From assembly GCF_002855575.1 (NCBI RefSeq), contig NZ_PKRQ01000001.1, positions 682,001 to 746,000 of the forward strand: DNA of 64,000 bases. Direction: 5' to 3'. Every line of letters starts with the position of its first letter. Position 1 is the first letter of the stretch. The translations under genes and the position numbers were made by a program. Shown one piece after another: positions 36,786 to 45,253 of this stretch. The notes beneath the pieces are model-generated. The model worked only from the letters and a program-made list of their open reading frames with translations, searched no databases and was not told the origin of the DNA. Origin of the DNA: Tabrizicola sp. TH137. Its GTDB lineage: Bacteria; Pseudomonadota; Alphaproteobacteria; Rhodobacterales; Rhodobacteraceae.

Positions 36786-36884
36786 GCCTCGCCCGTATCC
36801 TGCTGCCCGCCCGGTTCCTGCCCCGGGTCTTGATCACCATTCTATCCGCGCGCGGGGCTTTCTGTCACGTCACAAGCGCGGCGT

Positions 36885-38033
36885 TCAGCGACCTGCCACG
36901 TGATCGACACGTTCCAGATATTGGGCCAGGCTGCGGATCTGACCCATCCACTTGTCGATCAGCTTCGGATCATGCGGCGCGGCATGGACGCCTGCCGGAA
37001 TCTCGCGCGCAAGAACCGATTCGACGGCAAAGGAGACAGGCACCGAAACCAGCCGCGCCATCGCCGTGCCGCGCGCATCGCCCCAGGCATCCATCGCCCA
37101 TTCCTCGTGCCAGACCGCCCGCCCGTCGCGTTCCGCCTTTAGCGAGACGAACAGGACCACGCGGTCGGGTTCGCCTTCGTCATAGGAGTTTTCGGCCCAG
37201 AACTGCGCCGCCATCTCGGCCAGACGGGCATCGCCCGCGGGGCCTTCCAGCGTCTCGATCTCGCGGAACACCGGCCCCCAGGCCTCGGCCCAGCCGTTCA
37301 GCCGGATCGTGCCGCGCACGAAATCCTTCACCGTCCAGTCGGGATCAAAGCGGTAATCCTGCATGAAAGGATAGCTGTCGCGGTTGGGATAGACCTCAAA
37401 GCTTTCGGGCGTCGGCAGCGGCGCGTCATAGGCGGTGATCGCATCCCAGGGACGGTTCACCCGCAACTCGCTGAAGTTCCGCAAGGACCGCGACGGCGAC
37501 CGCAGCGCCTTGAGCACGCCGAGTGGCGACCAACTGAATTTGTAGCGGAAGGGGTTCGCGATCTTCGGCACCCCGCCGCAATAGGAGGTGAAGGAGAGGA
37601 CGTTCTTCGCGTCATAGGCCGCCGAGGCGCGATAGCGCGCCACAAGGTCATGCGCCATCAGATGGTCGATGCCGGGGTCGAGCCCCACCTCGTTGACGGA
37701 ACACAGGCCCTTTTCACGGAAAGCCGCGTCCAGCGCGCGCATTTCCGGCGCGATATAAGAGGAGGAGACGAAATGCGCCCCCTTGGCCAGGCAAGCCTTG
37801 GCGATGCCGACATGCTGATCCGCGGGCAGCATGGAGATGGCCAGATCGCCGGGTTGCAGCACGGCGGTCAGCGCCTCGAGGCTGTAGGGGCGGATGTCCT
37901 GCGTCAGGTCGCCCACCGCCTCGCGCGCCTTTTCGACAGTGCGGTTCCACACCACCACCTTGTGGCCGGCCTCGATCATCCGCCGCAGCCCCGGCACCGA
38001 GGACAGCCCCGTTCCGCACCAATGGATCGTCAT
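36885..38033 (-). CDS. saccharopine dehydrogenase family protein (glutamate-forming type)
   Basis: A 382-residue protein opening MTIHWCGTGLSSVPGL (Rossmann motif, Gly-rich), with LGDLAISMLP-like and VNEVGLDPGIDHLMA segments and YCGGVPKIANPFRYKFSWSP, typical of LYS9-type saccharopine dehydrogenase. This enzyme splits saccharopine to glutamate and aminoadipate semialdehyde. Together with the LYS1-like gene upstream it makes a lysine-degradation pair. The start is just after a double-palindrome repeat. Confidence 0.85.
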   Translation of the reverse strand: MTIHWCGTGLSSVPGLRRMIEAGHKVVVWNRTVEKAREAVGDLTQDIRPYSLEALTAVLQPGDLAISMLPADQHVGIAKACLAKGAHFVSSSYIAPEMRALDAAFREKGLCSVNEVGLDPGIDHLMAHDLVARYRASAAYDAKNVLSFTSYCGGVPKIANPFRYKFSWSPLGVLKALRSPSRSLRNFSELRVNRPWDAITAYDAPLPTPESFEVYPNRDSYPFMQDYRFDPDWTVKDFVRGTIRLNGWAEAWGPVFREIETLEGPAGDARLAEMAAQFWAENSYDEGEPDRVVLFVSLKAERDGRAVWHEEWAMDAWGDARGTAMARLVSVPVSFAVESVLAREIPAGVHAAPHDPKLIDKWMGQIRSLAQYLERVDHVAGR

Positions 38034-38066
38034 CTCTTCATCCTCCCGCGCGGGGCGCCTGCCCCG

Positions 38067-38110
38067 CAAAAATCTTCGAAGATTTTTGCAAATTCCTTGA
38101 GTGGAATTTG
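38067..38110. repeat. double palindrome element, copy 2 (CTTCGAAG type)
   Basis: AAAAATCTTCGAAGATTTTT (perfect) followed 2 bases later by AAATTCCTTGAGTGGAATTT (imperfect), the same two-hairpin design as at 19315. Here it stands between two genes on the same strand, so it would lie inside the message of the two saccharopine genes and could lower expression of the second. Confidence 0.75.
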
Positions 38111-38121
38111 TTCCCCAAGCG

Positions 38122-39171
38122 TCACAGCCCCGCGATATGCCGGTCGTATTCCGCCTTCGCCCGCTCCCAGACGCCCGCCGACAGGTCGGTCAGCGTCAGA
38201 AGGCTGGGCAAAAGCTGGCCTGCGTAATCCTCGCTGCTTTCCACCGGCAGGAGCGAGGGCAGGTTGTCGATCGCCGTCACGTCAAGCGGGGGGTGATCGG
38301 CCACGCGCAGCGCGGGGGCCTGCCAATCCGTCGCGCGGTCATAGACCTTGATGGGCGAGAAGTCAGAGGTCGGATCGCAGGCGATATCCCCGATCACCGT
38401 CAGCTTGCGCGGGGCGGTCTTGGCGGTTGCAGGCACGAAGACCGGGCAGCCGGGGCGCGCGAGGATGCAGTTGAGGAAGATTTCGTGCTCCAGCACCTGC
38501 GGGAACGGGCCGCCGCTGGCGGTTTCGGCCATGTCCCATTTCGTCACCGCCATGCCCATCTGGGTGCAAAGGTCCGCAGCCCCCGTTCCCACCCGGCCCA
38601 GCGCGCCGATGATGATGGCGCGGGGGCGGGAGAGTCCGGCCATGTCCCGTTCCAGATCGGCGATCAGCGCAGCGCGGCCGGGATATTTGGCCACCGGCCC
38701 CGCGATGCCCCCCCGCTGCTGCGCCGCCCAGCATTTCAGGCTGACCGCCGCCCCGGCAAAGCCCGCCCAATAGCCGAAGGCCGCGACACGGCGGCCCGTC
38801 TCATCCACCAGATATTCCAGATCGTAAAGCGTGCCGCCCCCGGCCTTGAACCGCTTCAGCAATTCGCGCCCCGCAGGCTGCCCCTTGTAGGCATGGCCGA
38901 ACATGATGTGGCGATGGGTCAGGGGCGTGCCATCCTCGGGCAGTTCCTTCAGCCCGAAGATGATCGCGTCCTGCGGCGCCTCGGGCCAGAGGTTTTCCTC
39001 CGCGATCTCGCAGCCCGCCGCACGATAGCCCTCGATGGGGATGGCACGGACGGAAGAGGCTTCCACCGTCACCCGCAGGCCCGCCCTGACCAGCGCAGCG
39101 GCACCCTCCGGGGTGAGACCCACCCTTTCCTCATTGGGGCGCTGCTCCGCCCGGACCCAAAGATGCGTCAT
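38122..39171 (-). CDS. saccharopine dehydrogenase (NAD+, L-lysine-forming; LYS1-like)
   Basis: A 349-residue protein of the alanine-dehydrogenase/PNT fold: MTHLWVRAEQRPNEERVGLTP at the start carries the RxxExRxxLTP substrate motif, then IIFGLKELPEDGTPLTHRHIMFGHAYKGQ, and IIGALGRVGTGA for the dinucleotide. In degradation it runs in reverse, condensing lysine with 2-oxoglutarate to saccharopine. The next gene splits the product. It reads away from xthA, with a 60-base gap. Confidence 0.88.
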   Translation of the reverse strand: MTHLWVRAEQRPNEERVGLTPEGAAALVRAGLRVTVEASSVRAIPIEGYRAAGCEIAEENLWPEAPQDAIIFGLKELPEDGTPLTHRHIMFGHAYKGQPAGRELLKRFKAGGGTLYDLEYLVDETGRRVAAFGYWAGFAGAAVSLKCWAAQQRGGIAGPVAKYPGRAALIADLERDMAGLSRPRAIIIGALGRVGTGAADLCTQMGMAVTKWDMAETASGGPFPQVLEHEIFLNCILARPGCPVFVPATAKTAPRKLTVIGDIACDPTSDFSPIKVYDRATDWQAPALRVADHPPLDVTAIDNLPSLLPVESSEDYAGQLLPSLLTLTDLSAGVWERAKAEYDRHIAGL

Positions 39172-39231
39172 CCGCCGCCCCCCGTGATTGCGCCCGCAGA
39201 CCTATCAGATCGGACGGCGGGGAAAAGGGGA

Positions 39232-40020
39232 TCAGAGATCGAAGCTGGCGAAGACCGGCACATGGTCGGAGGGCTGTTCCCAGCCCCGGCAGGGGCGCAG
39301 GATGCGGCTGCCATGGCCCGCATTGGAAATGTCGGCCGTGGCCCAGATGTGATCCAGCCTGCGGCCCTTGTCCGCCGCATCCCAATCCGCCGCGCGGTAG
39401 GACCACCAAGAATAAAGCAGACCTTCCGGGATGTCCTGCCGTGTGATGTCCACCCAGCCGCCCGCCTCCTGCGCCTCGCCCAGATGTTCCACCTCGATGG
39501 GCGTATGGCTGACGATCTTCAAAAGCTGCTTGTGCGACCAGACGTCATCCTCGCGCGGGGCGATGTTCAGGTCGCCGACGAGGATGGATTTCGCGGGTTT
39601 CCCGCCCCGGAAATGATCCCGCAGATGGGTGAGGTAATCCAGCTTCTGGCCGAACTTCTCATTCTCGGCGCGGTCGGGAATGTCGCCCCCGGCAGGGACA
39701 TAGCAATTGTGGATGGTTACCCCGTTCTCCAGCCGTGCCGCGACGTGGCGGGCTTGGCCGAGCCCGGCGAAATCCTCTGACCCTGCATCTTCAAGGGGCA
39801 GCTTCGACAGGATCGCCACGCCGTTGTACCCCTTCTGCCCCCGCGCCACCATGTGGGTGTAGCCCAGCGCCGCGAAGGTCTCGACCGGGATCTTCTCCAC
39901 CGGGCTCTTGCACTCCTGAAGGCAGAGGATATCGGGCGCCTCGTCACGCAGAAGCCGCGCCACCAGACCTTCGCGCAGGCGGACGGAATTTATGTTCCAG
40001 GTGGCAAGGGTGAAGGGCAT
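39232..40020 (-). CDS. xthA: exodeoxyribonuclease III
   Basis: A 262-residue enzyme of the EEP nuclease family that cuts at abasic sites and removes 3' blocks. Motifs are LATWNINSVRLR, LCLQECK (metal Glu), YNGVAILSK, the catalytic VGDLNIAP Asp/Asn, RLDHIWAT and the final SDHVPVFASF His. The ATG at 40020 begins at the conserved MPFTLATWN; a frame 5 codons longer is not conserved. It is not part of an obvious operon. Confidence 0.95.
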   Translation of the reverse strand: MPFTLATWNINSVRLREGLVARLLRDEAPDILCLQECKSPVEKIPVETFAALGYTHMVARGQKGYNGVAILSKLPLEDAGSEDFAGLGQARHVAARLENGVTIHNCYVPAGGDIPDRAENEKFGQKLDYLTHLRDHFRGGKPAKSILVGDLNIAPREDDVWSHKQLLKIVSHTPIEVEHLGEAQEAGGWVDITRQDIPEGLLYSWWSYRAADWDAADKGRRLDHIWATADISNAGHGSRILRPCRGWEQPSDHVPVFASFDL

Positions 40021-40089
40021 CGCAGGCTCCGGCAATGGGGACGGCAGACCCTAGGGCCGACCGTCCCGAGGCTCAAGCCCGGCGCTGGA

Positions 40090-40404
40090 TCAATCGCTGA
40101 TCGTGAAGGTGTTCAGGTCGCAGAGGTTCTGCGTCTGCGCCGCCTCGATCCCGTCTTCGGTGACGAAGCGCAGGTCGTAATCGCAGACATCCAGCCCATC
40201 CGCGATGGTGATGTCGCCCGACATGCCGGGTGACACGGCATCGACGGTCAGGATGTTTTCCCCCCACATCTCTTCCCCCACGGGCGAGACGTTCATCTCG
40301 ATGATCGTGTAGGAACTGTCGTTGATCAGGGTGAAGATCAGGTCTTCGGCAAGGGCCGGGGTGGCGGCGCACAGGAGGGCGGCGGCCGCGACGGGGATAC
40401 GCAT
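40090..40404 (-). CDS. small secreted protein, unknown function
   Basis: A 104-residue protein with a signal peptide (MRIPVAAAALLCAATPALA-ED) and a beta-rich acidic domain with two cysteines (DVCDYDL, NLCDLN), perhaps one disulfide. Opening after the signal with LIFTLINDSSYTIIEMNVSP resembles families that bind surfaces or metals, but no name fits. The start has GGAG 6-7 bases upstream. It follows two candidate small RNAs on the same strand. Confidence 0.7.
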   Translation of the reverse strand: MRIPVAAAALLCAATPALAEDLIFTLINDSSYTIIEMNVSPVGEEMWGENILTVDAVSPGMSGDITIADGLDVCDYDLRFVTEDGIEAAQTQNLCDLNTFTISD

Positions 40405-40514
40405 GGAACACTCCACTGGAACACACCGCCGGAAACAGGGCGGCGCGTCTTTCTAGACGAGGTTCGACCCGGTGCCAAAACCTATCGCGACATGGGGGAT
40501 CGTCGGCGGCCCGG

Positions 40515-40584
40515 AAAAAAATGCCCGGGCAAAGCGCGCCCGGGCGTCCAGTCCAACAGGGAGGTGCAACCCCGCAGGGATGCA
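40515..40584 (-). ncRNA. candidate small RNA unit 2 (anti-SD motif plus terminator)
   Basis: On the minus strand: a hairpin TGCAaCCC/GGGaTGCA (40584-40565), the single-stranded motif CCTCCCTGTTGGACT (40564-40550), then a strong intrinsic terminator (GCCCGGGC-N7-GCCCGGGC, 40545-40523) ending in ATTTTTT. The 15-base motif is identical in unit 1. A further perfect hairpin AACGGCA/TGCCGTT lies just upstream at 40593-40611, so the RNA may start earlier. Motif and terminator are read directly; transcription is inferred. Confidence 0.6.
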
Positions 40585-40681
40585 TAGAAAGGAACGGCAC
40601 GTCCTGCCGTTGCGTAAATCGACAATCCGGCGCGTCTGGTTCCGTATCGGAAACAGTTGCGCAGCCCGGCTTGCGGGGCAG

Positions 40682-40751
40682 AAAAAAAGGCCGGGCATTG
40701 CGCCCGGCCAAGTCCAACAGGGAGGATGCCGTGTCATGACCCCGACACGGC
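40682..40751 (-). ncRNA. candidate small RNA unit 1 (anti-SD motif plus terminator)
   Basis: On the minus strand: a perfect hairpin GCCGTGTC/GACACGGC (40751-40728), the motif CCTCCCTGTTGGACTT (40725-40710) and an intrinsic terminator GGCCGGGC-N5-GCCCGGCC followed by seven Ts (40709-40682). It begins 72 bases beyond the cenR stop on the same strand, so it may be the processed 3' end of the cenR message or have its own promoter. The motif can pair with ribosome sites of the type CCAACAGGGAGG. Confidence 0.65.
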
Positions 40752-40823
40752 GAGGGGAACCCGTGATGCGATCAAGCTCGCATGAAGGTGTAAATAGGTA
40801 GTGAATCCGGCGACAATAAGACC

Positions 40824-41510
40824 TCAGGCCACCAATCTGTATCCGCCGCTTTCGGTGACCAGCAGACGGGCATTCGACGGATCGGGTTCGATCTTCTGCC
40901 GCAACCGGTAGATGTGGGTTTCCAGCGTGTGGGTGGTCACCCCGGCATTGTAACCCCAGACCTCATGCAGCAGCACGTCGCGGGCCACAACGCCTTGTTG
41001 CGCGCGATAAAGGAACTTCAGGATATTGGTTTCCTTTTCCGTCAGGCGGATCTTCTTTTCCTTTTCGTCCACCAGCATCTTCTGCGCGGGCTTGAAGGTG
41101 TAGGGACCAAGCTGGAAGATCGCATCCTCGGATTGCTCGTGCTGACGAAGCTGCGCCCTGATGCGCGCAAGCAACACCGGGAACTTGAAAGGCTTCGTCA
41201 CATAGTCGTTCGCCCCGGCATCGAGGCCCAGAATGGTGTCGGCATCCGAATCATGCCCGGTCAGCATCAGGATCGGGCATTTCACCCCCGCCTTGCGCAT
41301 CCGGCGGCACAGCTCGCGCCCGTCGGTATCCGGCAGACCCACGTCGAGGATGACAAGATCGTAGAGACCGATCTTCGCCTTCTCCATCCCTTCGGCGCCA
41401 GTGCGCGCTTCGAAGACGTCGAAATCCTCGGTCATCACCAGTTGTTCGCTCAGCGCCTCGCGCAGATCGTCGTCGTCATCGACCAGCAGGATCTTCCTCA
41501 GGGTGGCCAT
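40824..41510 (-). CDS. cenR: OmpR-family response regulator, CenR-like
   Basis: A 228-residue two-domain regulator. The receiver domain has the acidic pocket DDDDD (11-15), phospho-acceptor Asp56 (LVILDVGLP), Thr/Ser in LMLTGHD and Lys in YVTKPF; the C-terminal winged helix includes [16 protein letters not shown] and [16 protein letters not shown]. The sequence resembles CenR, the essential cell-envelope regulator of alphaproteobacteria, but a histidine kinase is not adjacent. Two candidate small RNAs follow its stop. Confidence 0.8.
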   Translation of the reverse strand: MATLRKILLVDDDDDLREALSEQLVMTEDFDVFEARTGAEGMEKAKIGLYDLVILDVGLPDTDGRELCRRMRKAGVKCPILMLTGHDSDADTILGLDAGANDYVTKPFKFPVLLARIRAQLRQHEQSEDAIFQLGPYTFKPAQKMLVDEKEKKIRLTEKETNILKFLYRAQQGVVARDVLLHEVWGYNAGVTTHTLETHIYRLRQKIEPDPSNARLLVTESGGYRLVA

Positions 41511-41678
41511 CGCAACCTCCGTCCGTCTTGTGCGGCATGTCCGTCGGGCAACACATTGGCGAGACGGGGCTTTCCGGCAAGAATTGCAACGATGGCCTCA
41601 CGCGGTCGTGTCGTGCTGCGAGGGAATGTTTCACTTTTCCCGCAGCGCGACCTAGATAGTGCGGCAAAGGACCCTGCC
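41511..41678. other. divergent gap between cenR and ribA
   Basis: The 168 bases probably hold both promoters. I see no clear operator or RNA structure; a FMN riboswitch-like fold is not evident ahead of ribA. Confidence 0.4.
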
Positions 41679-42779
41679 ATGACCCGACCCGCCCCCCTCG
41701 CCCCTTCCCCCATCGAACGGCTGGCCCGCGCCCGCGGCGACCTGCGCATGGGCGTTCCCGTGGTGATGACGGGGGATGGCCGCGCCATGCTGGTGGTCGC
41801 GGTCGAGGCGCTGGAGCCGGACCGTCTGGCCGCCCTGCGCGCCCTGGGCCAGCCGGAACTGGCCCTCACCGCGCGGCGGGCCGAGACGTTGAAGACCCCC
41901 GCCTATGACGGCGACATCGCCCGCATCCTTGTTCCCGACGGGATGGGGGTGGAGTGGCTGCGCGCGCTGGCCGATCCGGCGGATGATTTGCGCGTACCGC
42001 TGAAAGGCCCGCTGCGCAGCCTGCGCGACGGGTCTTCGGACCTGCACCGCGCGGCGCTGCATCTGGTGAAATCCGCGCATCTGCTGCCTGCGGCGCTGCT
42101 GGTGCCTGTGGCGCATGGGTTGGCGCTGGCCGAAGAGAACGCCCTTACCCTGCTGCCTCTGGCCGAGATCGCGCCGGAACTGGCGCGCATGTCGCCCCTG
42201 CATCCGGTGGTGAATGCGCGCCTGCCGATGCAGGCCGCGCAGGCGGGGCGCGTGCATATCTTCCGCCCGGAAGACGGTGGAGAAGAACATTACGCCATCG
42301 AGATCGGCAAGCCCGAGCGCAGCCTGCCCGTGCTGGCCCGACTGCACTCCGCCTGCTTCACGGGCGACGTTCTGGGCAGCCTGAAATGCGACTGCGGTCC
42401 CCAGTTGCGCGCGGCGCTGGCGCAGATGGGCGAGGAAGGGGCGGGGGTCCTTCTCTATCTCAATCAGGAAGGGCGGGGGATCGGCCTTGCCAACAAGATG
42501 CGCGCCTATTCCTTGCAGGATCAGGGGTTCGATACGGTGGAGGCCAACCACCGCCTTGGCTTCGAGGATGACGAACGCGATTTCCGCATCGGCGCGGGCA
42601 TCCTGCGGAAGATGGGCTTTGCCTCGGTCCGGCTGCTGACAAACAACCCGCGCAAGATGGCGATGATGGAATCCTGCGGCGTGGCGGTGACGGAACGCGT
42701 GCCGCTGAAGGTGGGCAAGACCACGGAGAATGCCGCCTATCTGGCGACCAAGGCCGCGAAATCCGGGCATCTGCTGTGA
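41679..42779 (+). CDS. ribA: GTP cyclohydrolase II with N-terminal extension
   Basis: RibA opens GTP to start riboflavin synthesis. The C-terminal 200 residues carry the zinc cysteines Cys226, Cys237 and Cys239 ([17 protein letters not shown]), [11 protein letters not shown] and LLTNNPRKM. The extra 150 residues in front resemble a degenerate RibB domain without the DDEDRENEGD active-site motif, so DHBP synthase activity is not expected. The ATG at 41679 opens this domain. A GTGA overlap joins it to the L,D-transpeptidase gene. Confidence 0.9.
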   Translation: MTRPAPLAPSPIERLARARGDLRMGVPVVMTGDGRAMLVVAVEALEPDRLAALRALGQPELALTARRAETLKTPAYDGDIARILVPDGMGVEWLRALADPADDLRVPLKGPLRSLRDGSSDLHRAALHLVKSAHLLPAALLVPVAHGLALAEENALTLLPLAEIAPELARMSPLHPVVNARLPMQAAQAGRVHIFRPEDGGEEHYAIEIGKPERSLPVLARLHSACFTGDVLGSLKCDCGPQLRAALAQMGEEGAGVLLYLNQEGRGIGLANKMRAYSLQDQGFDTVEANHRLGFEDDERDFRIGAGILRKMGFASVRLLTNNPRKMAMMESCGVAVTERVPLKVGKTTENAAYLATKAAKSGHLL

Positions 42780-43285
42780 AGCCGTCCGATCTGGTCGTGG
42801 GCCGATGGGGCGCGCGCTTCATGGGGCGGACTTTCCCCTGTTCCATCGGGCGCGGCGGCATCCTGCCCGCGCGGGCGAAACGGGAAGGCGACGGGGCCAC
42901 GCCCGCCGGGGTGCACCGTTTCGTGGGCATGCTCTACCGCCCCGACCGTTTGTCGGCAGCGGACTTGCCGGATTGGGCGTTGCCCTTCGGCCCGTCGGAC
43001 CTGTGGTCCGACGATCCGCGCGACCCGGATTACAACCTGATGGTCCGCGCGCCACATGGCTGGTCGCATGAACGGCTGACGCGGCCCGATCCGATCTATG
43101 ACCTGATCCTTCTGACCGACTGGAATTGGCCGCAGGCCGAACCGGGGCGGGGTTCGGCGATCTTCGTCCATACATGGCGGCGGCCGCGCCGGGCCACGGC
43201 GGGCTGCGTCGCCTTCGCCCGCGCCGACCTGATCTGGATCGCGAACCGCATCCGGCATGAAAGCCGCCTTGTGATCCGCGGCTGA
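42776..43285 (+). CDS. L,D-transpeptidase (YkuD) family protein
   Basis: A 169-residue protein with a shortened YkuD motif: His132 in IFVHTWRR and the nucleophile Cys144 in ATAGCVAF, 12 residues later. There is no signal peptide, which is unusual for peptidoglycan enzymes but common in this DUF-like branch (conserved MKPSDLVVG... [18 protein letters not shown]). It begins at a GTG overlapping the ribA stop, so it is translated with ribA. Whether it modifies peptidoglycan is unproven. Confidence 0.85.
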   Translation: MKPSDLVVGRWGARFMGRTFPCSIGRGGILPARAKREGDGATPAGVHRFVGMLYRPDRLSAADLPDWALPFGPSDLWSDDPRDPDYNLMVRAPHGWSHERLTRPDPIYDLILLTDWNWPQAEPGRGSAIFVHTWRRPRRATAGCVAFARADLIWIANRIRHESRLVIRG

Positions 43286-43342
43286 ATCCGCTTTCCAAAC
43301 CGCTTTGGAGACCCTAATGTTGCCCCGACAGGGGAGGACATC

Positions 43343-45226
43343 ATGGCCCGCACGCCATCTTCGGATGACGATATCTTTGACCTGCGCCTTGCCCGCAGCG
43401 CGCCGGACCTCTGGCCGATGCTGGACGCGCTCTATGGTGCGCGGGCGGATTATGCCGCCTTCCGCGACCGCCTGCTCAAGGCGATGCGCAAGGCCTGGGC
43501 CGACCGCGCGCCCGATCTGAAACGGCTGGACCTGCAACGCGATCTGGAACCCGACTGGTTCCAGCGGCCCGATATGGCGGGCTATGTCTTCTACATCGAC
43601 CGTTTTGCCGGCACCCTGCCCAAGGTTCTGGAAAAGCTGGATTATCTTCAGGACCTTGGGGTGAATTACGTCCATTTCATGCCCTGCCTGAAGCCCCGCC
43701 CGGGCGACAGCGACGGCGGCTATTCGGTGATGGACTACCGCGCCATCAACCCCGCCTATGGCACCATGGCGGATTTCGAGGCGGTGACGGCAGAACTGCG
43801 CAAGCGCGGGATTTCCGTCTGCATCGACCTGGTGCTGAACCACACCGCCAAGGAACATGCTTGGGCAAAGAAGGCCGCCAAGGGCGATGCGACCTATCAG
43901 GACTATTACCTGATGTTCGACACGCCCGACCTTCCAAAGCGCTATGAGGAAACGCTGGTCGAGGTCTTTCCCGACAACGCGCCCGGCAATTTCACCCATT
44001 ACCCGGATTTCGGCAAATGGGTCTGGACGACCTTCAACGAACATCAGTGGGACCTGAACTGGGCCAATCCGCAGGTGTTTCTGGAGATCGCAGAGATCAT
44101 GCTCTTCCTCGCCAATCGCGGCGTGGATGTGCTGCGCCTGGATGCCGTCGCCTTCATGTGGAAACGGATGGGCACCCGCTGCCAGTCGGAACCCGAGGTG
44201 CATATGCTGCTTCAGGCGTTGCGGGCCGTCTGCCGGATCGCCTGTCCCGCCGTGATCCATCTGGAAGAGGCCATCGTCGCGCCGGCCGAAATGCTCCCGT
44301 ATCTGGGGCGCGGCAGGCATGACGGCAAGGAAGGCAACCTTGCCTATCACAACTCCCTCATGGTGCAGTTCTGGTCGTCGCTGGCCACGCGCGACACGCG
44401 GCTGATGACCCATGTGATGGGCACGCATTTCCCCGACCGGCTGACCAATGCGACCTATGCCACCTATATCCGCTGCCATGACGATATCGGCTGGGCCGTG
44501 ACGGATGAGGATGCGGCAGCGCTGAACCTGTCGGGCCCCGCCCATCGCGCCTTCCTGTCGGATTTCTACGACGGCACCTTCCCCGGCAGCTTTGCCCGTG
44601 GTGCCCTGTTCCAGGTGAACCCGGCGACGGGGGACAAGCGCATTTCGGGCAGCTTTGCCGCGCTGGCGGGGCTGGAACGGGCCGAGGCGACGGGGGATGT
44701 GGCGGGGGCGGAACTGGCGGTGCAGCGCATCCTGATGGGCCATGCGCTGATCGCGGCCTGGGGCGGCATCCCCCTGATCTATATGGGCGACGAATTGGCG
44801 CTGCTGAACGATCACGGCTATCTGGACGTGCCGGAACATGCGCATGACAGCCGCTGGATCCACCGGCCCCGGATGGATTGGGCGGTGGCCGAGACGCGGC
44901 ATGCCGGGCTGACCCATGCCTCGCGCGTCTGGCTGGGGCTGCGGCACATCCTGGCCCGGCGGCGGGCCACGGCGGCGCTGCATGCCGCCCATCCGATCCG
45001 CGTGGTGGCTTGCGAAAGCGCGCAGGTCTTCGCCTTCCGCCGCGACGCGCCGACCGGCACGCTGCTCTGCCTGTTCAACTTCGCCGAAAGCTGGGCCCAT
45101 GTGCCCGAGGCCTGGGCGCGGGCCCAGGGCGCGACGCGGCTGTGGGACGAGCTATCGAACCACCCGGTCGAGACGCATCACGGCAACATCGTGTTGCCGC
45201 CCTATGCGCGGGTCTGGCTGGCGTAG
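43343..45226 (+). CDS. amylosucrase-like GH13 enzyme
   Basis: A 627-residue alpha-amylase superfamily protein close to amylosucrase (GH13 subfamily 4), which makes alpha-glucan from sucrose. The helical N-terminus precedes the barrel beginning YVFYIDRFAGTL; the motifs are DLVLNHT, the nucleophile Asp267 (LRLDAVAFMWK), the acid/base Glu309 (HLEEAIV) and the stabiliser Asp381 (CHDDIGW). No glycogen or sucrose gene lies beside it. Its TAG is the first triplet of a small palindrome. Confidence 0.85.
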   Translation: MARTPSSDDDIFDLRLARSAPDLWPMLDALYGARADYAAFRDRLLKAMRKAWADRAPDLKRLDLQRDLEPDWFQRPDMAGYVFYIDRFAGTLPKVLEKLDYLQDLGVNYVHFMPCLKPRPGDSDGGYSVMDYRAINPAYGTMADFEAVTAELRKRGISVCIDLVLNHTAKEHAWAKKAAKGDATYQDYYLMFDTPDLPKRYEETLVEVFPDNAPGNFTHYPDFGKWVWTTFNEHQWDLNWANPQVFLEIAEIMLFLANRGVDVLRLDAVAFMWKRMGTRCQSEPEVHMLLQALRAVCRIACPAVIHLEEAIVAPAEMLPYLGRGRHDGKEGNLAYHNSLMVQFWSSLATRDTRLMTHVMGTHFPDRLTNATYATYIRCHDDIGWAVTDEDAAALNLSGPAHRAFLSDFYDGTFPGSFARGALFQVNPATGDKRISGSFAALAGLERAEATGDVAGAELAVQRILMGHALIAAWGGIPLIYMGDELALLNDHGYLDVPEHAHDSRWIHRPRMDWAVAETRHAGLTHASRVWLGLRHILARRRATAALHAAHPIRVVACESAQVFAFRRDAPTGTLLCLFNFAESWAHVPEAWARAQGATRLWDELSNHPVETHHGNIVLPPYARVWLA

Positions 45227-45250
45227 GATGGGCAGTATTGCCCACCCTAC
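45223..45250. repeat. palindromic intergenic element, short copy (GTAGG...CCTAC)
   Basis: GTAGGATGGGCAGTATTGCCC followed by ACCCTAC forms a hairpin with core GGGCA-N4-TGCCC and the GTAGG/CCTAC ends of the 61-base elements at 10947 and 15937. It lies between the convergent GH13 and yggS genes and its TAG is the GH13 stop codon. A shared termination role is likely. Confidence 0.7.
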
Positions 45251-45253
45251 ATA

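Noticed and set aside
40465-40740. Small plus-strand peptides with good SD sequences (AACAGGGAGG followed by ATG-like triplets) in the sRNA region
   Set aside because: The SD-like sequence is the complement of the anti-SD motif and recurs with a terminator on the other strand; the short frames have no conserved content. The minus-strand RNA reading explains the structure better.
41511-41678. FMN riboswitch ahead of ribA
   Set aside because: The conserved riboswitch blocks were not seen in the 168-base gap.
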